64,000 nucleotides of DNA from Corynebacterium marambiense. Its GTDB lineage: Bacteria; Actinomycetota; Actinomycetes; Mycobacteriales; Mycobacteriaceae. Positions 34,206 to 43,309 of this stretch are shown here, in pieces. A program made the position numbers and the translations under genes. A model generated the notes under the pieces. The model searched no databases. It was not told the origin of the DNA and worked only from the letters and a program-made list of their open reading frames with translations. Position 1 is the first letter of the stretch. Every line of letters starts with the position of its first letter. The stretch lies in NCBI RefSeq assembly GCF_016342275.1, contig NZ_JAEIOT010000004.1, positions 248,001 to 312,000 of the forward strand. Reading direction: 5' to 3'.

Positions 34206-35126
34206 GTGCGACTGAACCCGAACCTCATCCTCCGATCCGCCCTGACCGTGACCGGTGCCGCCCTCGCCGGCGGAACTGCCCTCACGGCATGGGGAAACCG
34301 CGAGCTCGAGAACTTCCGGCTCCACGAGGTCACGATGCCGCTGCTGCCCGCGGGGACCCTGCGCGGCGAGAGCACCGAGTTCCGGGTCCTGCACCTCAGC
34401 GACCTGCACATGCTCCCCGGGCAGGACGCGAAGTGCGAGTGGGTCGCTTCGCTCATCGACACAGATCCTGACCTCGTCGTCAACACGGGCGACAATCTCG
34501 GGGACGCGAAAACCGTCCCCGATGTGCTCCGCGCCCTCGGGCCGCTGCTCGGTCGCCCCGGGCTTTTCGTCTTCGGCAGCAACGACTACTGGGCTCCCCG
34601 CCCTGTCAACCCCTTCGGCTACCTCGCGAATCGGAAGCGCCCGGTGAGCGACGTGGAGTTGCCGTGGCGGGACCTGCGCGCCGCCTTCGTGGAACACGGC
34701 TGGCAGGACGCAACCCACGCCCGGTGCGAGTTCAAGGCCGGACATGTCCGGATCGCCGCGGCCGGGGTCGATGATCCACACCATGATCTGGACGACTACG
34801 ACACCATTGCCGGGCCACCGCACCGGGACTGCGATCTCGCGATCGCGCTCTCGCACGCCCCGGAGCCACGCATCCTGCAGCGGTTCGTCAACGACGGTTA
34901 TCAGCTGGCCTTGTGCGGTCACACGCACGGCGGGCAGATCTGTCTCCCCGGAGGGCATGCCCTCGTGACCAACTGCGGCATCAGCGCGCGGAAGGCCAAG
35001 GGGCTGAGCCGCATCGGGCCGATGTACCTCCACGTGTCGGAGGGACTGGGTACCTCGCGCTACGCTCCGGTCCGGTTGTTCTGTCCCCCGGCCGCGACGC
35101 TCCTGCGGATTACCGAGCTGCCCTGA
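34206..35126 (+). CDS. Membrane-anchored metallophosphoesterase
   Basis: 306 residues. N-terminal hydrophobic segment (SALTVTGAALAGGTALTAWG), then calcineurin-like motifs: HLSDLHM, VNTGDNLGD, GSNDYW, LSHAPEP, and CGHTHGGQ. These bind two metals. Relatives (YkuE, Rv3683) hydrolyse phosphate esters at the membrane surface. GTG start coincides with the +1 predicted from TACGCT. Confidence 0.9.
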   Translation: MRLNPNLILRSALTVTGAALAGGTALTAWGNRELENFRLHEVTMPLLPAGTLRGESTEFRVLHLSDLHMLPGQDAKCEWVASLIDTDPDLVVNTGDNLGDAKTVPDVLRALGPLLGRPGLFVFGSNDYWAPRPVNPFGYLANRKRPVSDVELPWRDLRAAFVEHGWQDATHARCEFKAGHVRIAAAGVDDPHHDLDDYDTIAGPPHRDCDLAIALSHAPEPRILQRFVNDGYQLALCGHTHGGQICLPGGHALVTNCGISARKAKGLSRIGPMYLHVSEGLGTSRYAPVRLFCPPAATLLRITELP

Positions 35127-35216
35127 CACCACGGAGAGACGCGGTTCCAGCTGCGGTTTTGCCCGGTACGATCCCGTAGGCTAAAGTATTCCCGGTAGCA
35201 GGCAGTGTCTGCACAC

Positions 35217-35293
35217 CGGGATATGGCGCAGCTTGGTAGCGTGCCTCGTTCGGGACGAGGAGGTCGCAGGTTCAAATCCTGTTATCCCGACCA
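35217..35293 (+). tRNA. tRNA-Pro (anticodon CGG)
   Basis: CGGGATA acceptor pairs with TATCCCG. Anticodon stem CCTCG/CGAGG surrounds loop TTCGGGA, giving anticodon CGG. T-arm GCAGG TTCAAAT CCTGT. A discriminator and CCA are encoded at 35290-35293. Reads CCG. Confidence 0.95.
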
Positions 35294-35297
35294 CCAT

Positions 35298-35339
35298 CCG
35301 GGGGTGGCGAACTTTAATCGGTTCGCTGCCCCCGGTTTT
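35298..35339 (+). terminator. Terminator after tRNA-Pro
   Basis: CCGGGGGTGGCGAAC pairs with GTTCGCTGCCCCCGG (two mismatches) across TTTAATCG, followed by TTTT. Confidence 0.85.
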
Positions 35340-35374
35340 GTCGTTTGTTCCCGGACCATTTCCGACGGGATCGT

Positions 35375-36985
35375 CTAGCGGACCGCGGGGGTTGTGGCCG
35401 TGGGTTCGCCAGCGGGCCGCGGGCCGATGCTGGTCACCGGCTCCCCGTCGGTATCGCTCCCGGGGGCTTGCTCCGGGTTCGCCCCGGTGTCCGGGGCGAA
35501 CCGGCTGATGACCGTCCCCAGGATGGCCAGTGCGCCGAGCACGGCGACGGCCACCCACAAGACTGGGCCGTGTGTCCCGGAGCCGTGTGTACCGGAGTCG
35601 AGTGCGGCCAGCGCCCCGGTCGGGTACGCCACCGGGGTCAACGCGGTGGCCAGCCGCCAGAACGCCGTCGGAGTCTCCCCGACGGATGCGTCGGAGAGCA
35701 CGTGACCGAGTATCCCGGCCTGCGCCGCCAGACCCACAGCGAGTACGGCCCGCCCGACGGCCCCGCCGAACAAGGCAATCACCGCCCGGCCGAGCACGGA
35801 GGCCGTGATCGCGGTCAAGGCCACCACGAGGATCGCTCCCGTGAGTGCGATGGAACCCGGGGAGCGGATGACGGTGGCCGCGAAGACCGCACCGATGACG
35901 GCGATCCCGGCGACAGCGAGACCTGATTCCGCAACCGACCGGGACGATCCCTCGGAGCGGGCGCCCGTCGGCGCCGGGGACGGCCGGGCGATCAGCCACA
36001 GAGACGTCGCCGCGAGCCAGACGAGAAATGCTATGAACAGGGCGTTCATCAGGCCCGGTCCGGTTCCGGTGTCCGATCCCGGTGCCGTTTCTCCCGCAGG
36101 TATCTGCGCGGCACCGGCAGCTCCCCTGGCGGGGAGCCCGGCCTGGATAGCTTCGACCTTGTTCTCGTTGGCCTCGGCCATCACCCGAATCCGCTCTGCA
36201 CCATCGCGGAGTTCGTCGGCACCGCTCCGCAGCGTCTGTGTGCCCTCATTCAGTTCGCGGAGACCACTGGTCAGGGAGCGGGAGCCGGTGACGGCGCTGT
36301 AGATGCCGTCACGGAAGGGCTGTCCCGGTGTGGAGAGCTGGTTCGCGACCTCGCGGGAACCGTCCCGCAGTTCATGGAGTTGACTGATCATCTCGGGGGC
36401 GATGCGGAAGTTAACCACTTCGACCCGAAGCTTGACCAGGTCCATCCGGAGTTGAGGTGCCTCGGGGTGGTCCGATTTCGCGAGGGTAGCGTCGACGTCA
36501 TCGAGGACCTTGAGGAGCTCGTCCCGTGTTCCCGGCATGGCCTCGATCTGTTCCACCGCCCGGGAGACCCCATCTGCGACCCGGGTAGCGCCATCCCCCA
36601 GCTGGCCGGTCCCCGCCTGGAGTTTGATCAGACCGTCGGTGAGTTGCTGAGACCCGTTGGCCGCTTCCGTGGCCCCTTCGGAGAGCCGTCGGCTCCCGTC
36701 GGCGAGTTCAGCGGCACCGTCGTGGAGCTCACCGGTGCCGGTGACGAGGAATCCTGCCTGAGTGTCGGCTTCCCCCGCGGCACGCCGCGCCGCGACGAGA
36801 TCGGCGCCATCGCGGGTTCCCCGGGCCACGGCGCCGACTGTTGCGGGATCGTCGCCGGCACCCGCCGCCTGTGCTGATATGAGATCGGTACCAGCGGCGA
36901 CAGTGTAGACCGCACCCGCTACCACCGGCAGAAGCAGCAGCAGGGCCAGCAGGACACGGGTGACGGTTGCTCCGGTTCGGCTCAT
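35375..36985 (-). CDS. YhgE/Pip-like membrane protein with DG-heptad repeats
   Basis: 536 residues. One N-terminal helix (VTRVLLALLLLLPVVAGAVYTV), a ~250-residue extracytoplasmic part with X-DG heptads (LHDGAAELADGSRRLSEGA, GDGATRVADGV) that form a long helical rod, and five or six C-terminal helices. Architecture of the YhgE/Pip family of ABC-2-like membrane proteins (phage infection protein in Gram-positives, ESX-associated in some firmicutes). ATG at 36985 follows TAGATT (minus strand, 36998-36993) at leaderless spacing. Divergent from the mrp operon. Substrate unknown. Confidence 0.8.
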   Translation of the reverse strand: MSRTGATVTRVLLALLLLLPVVAGAVYTVAAGTDLISAQAAGAGDDPATVGAVARGTRDGADLVAARRAAGEADTQAGFLVTGTGELHDGAAELADGSRRLSEGATEAANGSQQLTDGLIKLQAGTGQLGDGATRVADGVSRAVEQIEAMPGTRDELLKVLDDVDATLAKSDHPEAPQLRMDLVKLRVEVVNFRIAPEMISQLHELRDGSREVANQLSTPGQPFRDGIYSAVTGSRSLTSGLRELNEGTQTLRSGADELRDGAERIRVMAEANENKVEAIQAGLPARGAAGAAQIPAGETAPGSDTGTGPGLMNALFIAFLVWLAATSLWLIARPSPAPTGARSEGSSRSVAESGLAVAGIAVIGAVFAATVIRSPGSIALTGAILVVALTAITASVLGRAVIALFGGAVGRAVLAVGLAAQAGILGHVLSDASVGETPTAFWRLATALTPVAYPTGALAALDSGTHGSGTHGPVLWVAVAVLGALAILGTVISRFAPDTGANPEQAPGSDTDGEPVTSIGPRPAGEPTATTPAVR

Positions 36986-37160
36986 ACAGTGAAATCTAGC
37001 GTCGATATGGGGGAAGGTGATGCGCCACACCGAATAAGCTCCGGGGGAAGGTGTCCGAATCCGGTACCCCGCATGACTAGAAGACGTGGTCCACATCAGC
37101 CACTCTTTGGCCACCGGCCACATCTACGGGCTATGACCGGCTGGTATCGTTTAAAAAGGT

Positions 37161-37232
37161 ATGTCGGACTCCGGCACGACACGAATCTCCTCACAACCCT
37201 CATCAAGGAACGCAGGTGTGATGCCCAAGTGA
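37161..37232 (+). CDS. Candidate upstream ORF coupled to mrpA
   Basis: 23 codons, beginning ATGTCGGACTCC and ending AAG-TGA, where the TGA overlaps the GTG start of mrpA (GTGA). AAAAAGG precedes the ATG closely, and TATCGT at 37145-37150 could be the promoter -10. The peptide is Ser/Arg-rich, with no known motif. It may serve only to deliver ribosomes to the mrpA start. Inference. Confidence 0.4.
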   Translation: MSDSGTTRISSQPSSRNAGVMPK

Positions 37233-40207
37233 CGCTGTTCATCGTCCTCGCGTTGGCGGCGCTCGCCCTCGGGCTCGCCCCCTTCACGGTCCGTCTGTTC
37301 GACCGCCGCGCCGGCTGGCCGCTGGCGGCGATCTTCCTGATCGCCGCGGGGCTCCTGGCGCGCCACATTCCCCGACTGTTGGACGGGGAGGTGATCACTT
37401 ACCGGCACGTCTGGGCCCGGGATTTCCTCTCTCCGGGGCACGATGCGGACTTCGCTCTGCGCGGCGACCCGTTGAGTGTGTTTTTCGCGTTGCTCGCCCT
37501 CGTCATCGGCGCGGTCGTCTTCATCTATTCGGCGTCCTATCTGCACAACAAGCAATCCAACGGTAGCTTTTACGTCATCATGTCCGCATTCATGCTTGCG
37601 GTCCTGTTGCTTGTACTGTCGGACGACGTCGTACTGATGTTCATCGCGTGGGAACTGGTGTCCATCGGATCCTTCCTGCTCATCGCGCGTGCGGGCTCAG
37701 GCGGCGAGGCCGGGTCTGTCCGGACCCTGATCCTGACGTTCACCGGCGGCCTGACGCTGCTCGCCGCACTGACCATCGCTGCGACGCAGGCCGGCACGAC
37801 GGACCTCACCGACATCCTGGCCTCAGATTTCTGGACCGATGATCCCCGGTTGGGCACCGCGGTGGGTGTCCTCATCGCGATCTCCGCATTCACGAAGTCC
37901 GCGCAGTTCCCCTTCCACTTCTGGCTTCCGGAGGCGATGGCCGCTGCGACGCCGGTGTCCGCGTTCCTGCACGCCGCTGCCGTGGTCAAGGCCGGTATCT
38001 ACCTGCTGCTGCGCTTCTCCACCGTGATGCACGACAACCACGTGTGGAACCTCCTGCTCATCACCGTCGGCATGTTCACCGCCGTGATGGCGTCCCTGTT
38101 CGCGATCCAAAAGACCGATCTGAAGCGTCTGACGGCGTATTCGACGGTGTCCCACCTGGGTTGGATCGTCGCAACCATCGGCATCGGCACGCCCTTTGCG
38201 TTGGCCGCCGCTGTCCTCCACACACTGACCCACGCCCTGTTCAAGTCCTCACTGTTCATGCTCATCGGGGTGGTGGACCACGAGGCGGGTTCCCGTGATG
38301 TGCGTCGTCTCGGACCGCTGTGGAACCGGATGCCGTTCACCTTCACCGGTGTCCTCGTCGGGTCGCTGTCCATGGCGGCCGTTCCTCCGTTGATGGGCTT
38401 CATCTCCAAAGAGAGCATGCTCGAAGCATTCACCGAGGCACCGCTGGACACCGCCGGTGTCTGGCTGCTGCTCGGTGCCGCCGGCGTGGGGGCGGTGTTC
38501 ACCTTTACCTATTCGGCCCGCCTGGTACTCGGCGCCTTCGTCGACGGTCCGCGCGACATGTCGGAGGTCCACGAGGCCCCCGTCCAGCTGTGGCTGCCCG
38601 CAGCGCTGCCCGGCCTGGTCTCGCTGCCGCTGGCGTTCGTCGCCGCGTCCCTCGACGAACCGCTCGACGCCGTCGTCGGTTCAATCACCACCGCCCCGCA
38701 CCTGCACCTGGGCCTCTGGCACGGTGTCACCGTTCCGCTGGGGATCTCCGTCGTGGTTCTGATCGTTGGTGTGCTCGGTGTGCTCGCACGGAAGCGGATC
38801 CTGCCGGCCTTCGACGGTCGCTCTCTGCTGCCATTCACGGGCAACATCGCGCTGCGCCGCTTCATCGAGTTGTGCGGCCGCTGGGGCCGGACGGCCGGCC
38901 GGATGGCGGACTCCTACTCGCCCTCCCGGCACCTGCTGTACCCGCTGCTCGTACTGATCGTCTTCGCCACGGTCGTCCTCTTCATGCCGGGGATCGACGG
39001 CGTGACCCCCGAGCCCCGGATCGAGGGCATCGACGACCCGATCGACCTCATTCCGCTGCTCATCATCGTGGTGTCCGTCTTCGGTCTCGCCCGGGCGCGC
39101 ACCCGGCTGTCGGGTGCGGTCCTGCTCGGCACCACGGGTGTGGGCGTCACCCTGCAGATCCTGGCGCTCGGGGCACCGGACGTGGCGTTGACGCAGTTCC
39201 TCGTCGAGACCCTCGTCGTCGTCATCATCATGATGGTGATCCGGCAGCAGCCGGAGGAGTTCCACAAGACCTCCGCACGCCGACGCACCTCCTCCGCAAT
39301 CCTCGGCGTCGCGACCGGCACCGCCGCGTTCGCCGCCGTCATGGGTCTGCTCGGCCGGCACGAGCGCTCAGACATCGCCCTGTACTACCTCAACAATGGC
39401 CCGGAGATCACCGGCGGCGACAACATCGTCAACACGATCCTCGTCGAGTTCCGTGCCTTCGATACCCTGGGCGAGCTCGCCGTCCTCGGCATGGCGGGCG
39501 TCGTCATCTCCGCGGTCGTCGGTTCCGTCCCGAGGCACCCGTTCCGGCGCGGTACCCGCCCGCTGTTCCTCCCGGAATCGATCCGCAACGCGCTCCCTCT
39601 GGAGCAGCTGCAGAGATATCTCGTGCCGGTCCTTGGTGTCCTGTCGTTCCTCATCTTCATGCGCGGCCACAACTCCCCCGGTGGCGGCTTCATCGCGGCA
39701 CTCGTGGCCGGTGGGGCGATCATGAGCGTCTATCTCGCTTGCGGCACCGACAAGCCCGTCGTCCGCCCGAACACGCCCTTCCTGCTCACCGGCATCGGTG
39801 TGCTCACCGCGATCGGATCAGGGTTCCTCGGTTTCTTGGAGGGGTCCTTTCTTTACCCGCTGCACGGCCACATCGGCCCGGAGCACGTCAGTACGTCGAT
39901 GATCTTCGATGTCGGTGTGTTCCTCGCGGTGCTCGGCATGCTCACCCTCGCGATCAACGCGCTCGGCGGGTACCTGCGGCCCGGCGCGGACAAGAAACTG
40001 CTGCCGTTCCACCGCGGTGGCGAGCACCCGCTACCCACCACGCCCGATGTGCGGTCTGATCCGAAACTCGACGATCCACGGCAACCGGAAACGTCAGCCA
40101 CTGCCGCGTCCGCCGCATTCAGCGCGGCCCGCGCCACCGATCGCGACCCGGCCCCCGCCGGCGACACCGGTGGGGGCACCGACGGACAGAAGGGAGAGAA
40201 GCAGTGA
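37229..40207 (+). CDS. mrpA: Mrp antiporter subunit A, with fused MrpB-like region
   Basis: 992 residues; largest subunit of the Mrp Na+(K+)/H+ antiporter. The N-terminal ~500 residues are NuoL/ND5-like (HFWLPEAMAAATPVSAFLHAA with the Lys-bearing proton path; LTAYSTVSHLGWI). They are followed by a DUF4040/MbhD-type segment (GVTLQILALGAPDVALTQFL) and a C-terminal MnhB-type part (LIFMRGHNSPGGGFIAALVA). No separate mrpB is present, so A and B are fused, as in other corynebacterial mrp operons. The tail is hydrophilic. GTG at 37229 begins the first helix; the longer upstream frame lacks support. Confidence 0.92.
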   Translation: MTLFIVLALAALALGLAPFTVRLFDRRAGWPLAAIFLIAAGLLARHIPRLLDGEVITYRHVWARDFLSPGHDADFALRGDPLSVFFALLALVIGAVVFIYSASYLHNKQSNGSFYVIMSAFMLAVLLLVLSDDVVLMFIAWELVSIGSFLLIARAGSGGEAGSVRTLILTFTGGLTLLAALTIAATQAGTTDLTDILASDFWTDDPRLGTAVGVLIAISAFTKSAQFPFHFWLPEAMAAATPVSAFLHAAAVVKAGIYLLLRFSTVMHDNHVWNLLLITVGMFTAVMASLFAIQKTDLKRLTAYSTVSHLGWIVATIGIGTPFALAAAVLHTLTHALFKSSLFMLIGVVDHEAGSRDVRRLGPLWNRMPFTFTGVLVGSLSMAAVPPLMGFISKESMLEAFTEAPLDTAGVWLLLGAAGVGAVFTFTYSARLVLGAFVDGPRDMSEVHEAPVQLWLPAALPGLVSLPLAFVAASLDEPLDAVVGSITTAPHLHLGLWHGVTVPLGISVVVLIVGVLGVLARKRILPAFDGRSLLPFTGNIALRRFIELCGRWGRTAGRMADSYSPSRHLLYPLLVLIVFATVVLFMPGIDGVTPEPRIEGIDDPIDLIPLLIIVVSVFGLARARTRLSGAVLLGTTGVGVTLQILALGAPDVALTQFLVETLVVVIIMMVIRQQPEEFHKTSARRRTSSAILGVATGTAAFAAVMGLLGRHERSDIALYYLNNGPEITGGDNIVNTILVEFRAFDTLGELAVLGMAGVVISAVVGSVPRHPFRRGTRPLFLPESIRNALPLEQLQRYLVPVLGVLSFLIFMRGHNSPGGGFIAALVAGGAIMSVYLACGTDKPVVRPNTPFLLTGIGVLTAIGSGFLGFLEGSFLYPLHGHIGPEHVSTSMIFDVGVFLAVLGMLTLAINALGGYLRPGADKKLLPFHRGGEHPLPTTPDVRSDPKLDDPRQPETSATAASAAFSAARATDRDPAPAGDTGGGTDGQKGEKQ

Positions 40208-40623
40208 TTCTCGCACTGACCATCGCATTCCTGCTGGGCGGCGGCGTCTACCTGATCATGCAGCGGGGGATGGTGCGCATCGTGTTCGGTATGGGGCTGG
40301 TGAGCCATGCCGCAAACCTCATCATTCTCGCGACCGGTGTCGGCGCCTGGCGCGGTGAGCCCTTCGGTGGGCGCACCCCCCTCGACGAGGCCGCAGACCC
40401 CCTGCCGCAGGCATTCGTCCTGACTGCCATCGTCATCACCATGGCGACCACCGCCTTCATGCTGGCGCTCGCCGCCCTGGGCCGCTCCGACGACACCCGC
40501 TCCGCGGAGGACCCCGACGAGGAGTCCCCGCTGGAGACCCGCGGCCGAACGGCCGCCCCGGTCCGCCCCGGCTCCCACCGCGCGGCCCGCGTCGCCCAAC
40601 GGCTGGCCAAGGAGGAGAAGTAG
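40204..40623 (+). CDS. mrpC: Mrp antiporter subunit C
   Basis: 139 residues. NuoK-like, three helices: ILALTIAFLLGGGVYLIM, VRIVFGMGLVSHAANLIIL, PQAFVLTAIVITMATTAFML. The hydrophilic C-terminal tail (~35 residues) is longer than in Bacillus MrpC. GTG overlaps the mrpA stop by four bases. Confidence 0.93.
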   Translation: MILALTIAFLLGGGVYLIMQRGMVRIVFGMGLVSHAANLIILATGVGAWRGEPFGGRTPLDEAADPLPQAFVLTAIVITMATTAFMLALAALGRSDDTRSAEDPDEESPLETRGRTAAPVRPGSHRAARVAQRLAKEEK

Positions 40624-40626
40624 ACA

Positions 40627-42198
40627 GTGAACAACGATCTTTCCTGGGTTCTTCCCCTCTTCGTCGCCGTGCCGCTGGCGGCCGCGGCCATCGCGGTGAT
40701 CGTGCCGTGGCGCATCGTCCGAGACCTGCTCATGGTTCTGGTCCCCGGTGTCGGCATCATCGCGGGTGGCTGGCTGTTCGCCCACACTGCGGAGGCCGGC
40801 ACCGTGGCGCACTCGGTCGGACTCTACGACGGCGGTATCGCGATCCCGTTTGCTGCGGATCCGTTCTCGGCGGTGATGATCCTGACCACCTGCGTCGTTG
40901 CCTTCGCCTCGAACATGTTCGCTCTCGTCGCCGGCGAGACCCGCGCCCGGTTCTACCCGGCGCTGACCCTGATGCTCACCGCCGGTGTCAACGGTGCCCT
41001 GCTCACCGCCGACTTGTTCAACCTCTTCGTATTCATCGAGGTCATGCTCCTGCCGTCCTACGGACTGATCGCCATGACCGGAACCTGGTCCCGCCTCGCG
41101 GGTGGGCGGATGTTCGTTCTGGTGAACTTGACCACCTCCACGGTCCTGCTCATCGGTGTGGCGCTCGTCTACGGCGTAGCGGGCACGGTGAACATGGCTG
41201 CTCTGGCTGGAGCAGCGGCGGGCAACGGCCCGCTCACCGTGGCGATGGGCGTGGTGGTCATCGCCCTGTGTGTGAAGGCCGGTGTCTTCCCGGTGCACAC
41301 CTGGCTACCCCGCACCTACCCGGGTACGTCACCGTCTGTGATGGGATTGTTCTCGGGCCTGCATACGAAAGTTGCGGTGTACGCACTGTTCCGCATCTAC
41401 ACCGTCGTCTTCGCCCTGGACGAACGCTGGTCCTGGCTCATCGCCGTTGTCTGCGTGGTCTCCATGCTGGTCGGTGGCTTCGCGGGCCTCGCCGAACACA
41501 CCATGCGCCGCGTCATCGCCTACCAGATGGTCAACGGCATGCCATTCATCCTGGTCGTGCTCGCATTTGCGACGCTCGACCCGGTCCGTGCTCTCGCGGC
41601 CGGCATCCTCTACGCCCTGCATCACATGATCACCGTCGGTTCCCTCGTTCTCACCGTCGGCGCCGTGGAGGAAACCTACGGCACCGGCATGCTGACGCGG
41701 TTGTCCGGTCTGATGCGTCGGGAGCCGCTCGTGTCTGCGGTGTTCGTGATGGGCGCGTTCTCGGTCGTCGGCTTCCCCCCGTTCTCCGGCGTGTGGGGCA
41801 AGCTGTACGTCACCCTCGCCGTCGCCCGGGAGGGAGACCTGAAGGCATGGCTGGTCATCGCCGCGATCATCGTCGCGAGCTTCGGGGCGTTGCTGTCCAT
41901 GCTGCGGCTGTGGCGGGCGGTGTTCTGGGGCAAGGACATGAGGGAGAAGGAATTCCCGGCGACGTTGCTGGTCTCCGGATCCAAGCTCGCACCGGGTGCG
42001 GCACTCGCGGTGCTCAGCGTTGCGATGTTCTTCGGTGCCGGGATTCTCACATCCGTGACCACCACCGCCGCGGAGGGACTGCTCGACATAGACGGCTACC
42101 AGCAGGCAATCCTCGGAGATCTCTCCACCGCGGTGGGTGTCGTCGACACCGGGGGCACGCCCCTGCAGGGCATTGACATCCCAGAGGAGGTCCGCTGA
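40627..42198 (+). CDS. mrpD: Mrp antiporter subunit D
   Basis: 523 residues. NuoN/ND2-like ion-translocating subunit with ~14 helices. The Glu-bearing helix FNLFVFIEVMLLPSYGLIAM and the Lys/Pro-bearing GVFPVHTWLPRTYPGTSPSVMG are conserved in antiporter-type subunits. GTG start, three bases after mrpC stop. Its stop codon shares a base with the mrpE start. Confidence 0.94.
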   Translation: MNNDLSWVLPLFVAVPLAAAAIAVIVPWRIVRDLLMVLVPGVGIIAGGWLFAHTAEAGTVAHSVGLYDGGIAIPFAADPFSAVMILTTCVVAFASNMFALVAGETRARFYPALTLMLTAGVNGALLTADLFNLFVFIEVMLLPSYGLIAMTGTWSRLAGGRMFVLVNLTTSTVLLIGVALVYGVAGTVNMAALAGAAAGNGPLTVAMGVVVIALCVKAGVFPVHTWLPRTYPGTSPSVMGLFSGLHTKVAVYALFRIYTVVFALDERWSWLIAVVCVVSMLVGGFAGLAEHTMRRVIAYQMVNGMPFILVVLAFATLDPVRALAAGILYALHHMITVGSLVLTVGAVEETYGTGMLTRLSGLMRREPLVSAVFVMGAFSVVGFPPFSGVWGKLYVTLAVAREGDLKAWLVIAAIIVASFGALLSMLRLWRAVFWGKDMREKEFPATLLVSGSKLAPGAALAVLSVAMFFGAGILTSVTTTAAEGLLDIDGYQQAILGDLSTAVGVVDTGGTPLQGIDIPEEVR

Positions 42199-42575
42199 TG
42201 TTCCACGTGATCCGATTCGGGATCTGGCTGATCGGCCAGGTGTTCGCGGGAGCGCTCACCGTGGCCCGCGACGTGGTGCGCCACCGCACGCACATGCACC
42301 CCATCGTGGTGGCCTATCCACTGCGGGTGACCAAGGACTGGCAAATAGTGGCCCTGGCGACCTCCATCACCATGACCCCCGGCACGCTCTCCGTCGGGCT
42401 GCGGCCCAACCCAGACGGAGACGGCCCGGAGCTCCTCCTCGTGCAGGCGGTCTACGGTGCGAACCCGACCGAGGTGTTCGAGGGACTGGCTGACATGGAG
42501 GAACGGATGGTTCCCTCGGTCAGAGGAATCGACCATGGGGCGCCCGGTCAGGGTGCCGGAGAGGAGACCCGATGA
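42198..42575 (+). CDS. mrpE: Mrp antiporter subunit E
   Basis: 125 residues. N-terminal hydrophobic part and a soluble domain with the family pattern VALATSITMTPGTLSVGL. One-base overlap (TGATG) with mrpD and four-base overlap with mrpF. Confidence 0.9.
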   Translation: MFHVIRFGIWLIGQVFAGALTVARDVVRHRTHMHPIVVAYPLRVTKDWQIVALATSITMTPGTLSVGLRPNPDGDGPELLLVQAVYGANPTEVFEGLADMEERMVPSVRGIDHGAPGQGAGEETR

Positions 42576-42841
42576 GTGCGCTGACCATTATTGTGGCGGT
42601 GTCCGTCGTGATGATGACCCTGGCGCTACTGGCAAGCCTTGCACTGTTGCTGAAAACCCGTGAAGACACCACCCGGGCGGTGCTCGCGGACAAGGTTTTC
42701 TACACCATGATCGCGATCTTCGTGACGTGGACGATCATCACCCCGACGTCGATCTCCTACGAAATCCCGCTGCTCGCCGGCCTACTCGGAATACTGACAA
42801 CCGTTTCCTTTTCTCGTGTCCTGTCGAAGGGACGTCGCTAA
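42572..42841 (+). CDS. mrpF: Mrp antiporter subunit F
   Basis: 89 residues, three helices. The middle loop has VLADKVFYTMIAI, matching the RxxAxxxxxxM pattern of MrpF/MnhF. Overlaps mrpE by four bases and mrpG by one base. Confidence 0.9.
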   Translation: MSALTIIVAVSVVMMTLALLASLALLLKTREDTTRAVLADKVFYTMIAIFVTWTIITPTSISYEIPLLAGLLGILTTVSFSRVLSKGRR

Positions 42842-43239
42842 TGACTGTCGTGGAGATCATCATCAGCCTGACCCTCCTGTTCGCCGCGGCGATGACTCTG
42901 GTCACCGCAGCCGCGATGTGGCGGGCCCCGGACGCCATGACGCGGGCGAACCTGTTGGGGCCGACCATCGGTGTCGCATTGCCGCTGATCATCGCCGCCC
43001 ACCTCCTGTACGACTGGTCGACGACGGGTTTCGTCGCCACCGATCTACTGCGGGCGTGCATCGCGATCACCGGCCTGCTCGCCATCGGTAGCCTGTCCAC
43101 CTTCTATCTCGGTCGTTCCATCTTCGCCCTGGAGAAACCGGAGGTGATCACCGCCGAGGCACTGCGTACGGGCTGCCACGGTAGACAGGGGCCGGAGCCC
43201 TCCGGAGTCGACGACGAATCCCAGTCCACATCAACCTAA
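42841..43239 (+). CDS. mrpG: Mrp antiporter subunit G
   Basis: 132 residues. Three helices: VEIIISLTLLFAAAMTLVTA, GPTIGVALPLIIAAHLLYDW, LLRACIAITGLLAIGSLSTFYL. RAPDAMTRANLLGP is the MnhG loop. Last gene of the operon, with an acidic C-terminal tail. The complete A(B)CDEFG set indicates a functional antiporter for salt and alkaline pH tolerance. Confidence 0.9.
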   Translation: MTVVEIIISLTLLFAAAMTLVTAAAMWRAPDAMTRANLLGPTIGVALPLIIAAHLLYDWSTTGFVATDLLRACIAITGLLAIGSLSTFYLGRSIFALEKPEVITAEALRTGCHGRQGPEPSGVDDESQSTST

Positions 43240-43257
43240 GACGACAAAAACGAATGA

Positions 43258-43290
43258 GCCCCCACCGGAAAAACCGGTGGGGGCTTCTTC
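43258..43290 (+). terminator. mrp operon terminator
   Basis: GCCCCCACCGG / CCGGTGGGGGC stem with AAAAA loop, followed by TTCTTCTT. Confidence 0.9.
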
Positions 43291-43309
43291 TTGTGTGGAC
43301 GGGGTCGGG

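Noticed and set aside
39853..41298. 481-codon minus-strand frame across mrpA-mrpD
   Set aside because: His/Asp/Gln-rich shadow of membrane-helix codons; conflicts with a clear overlapping operon.
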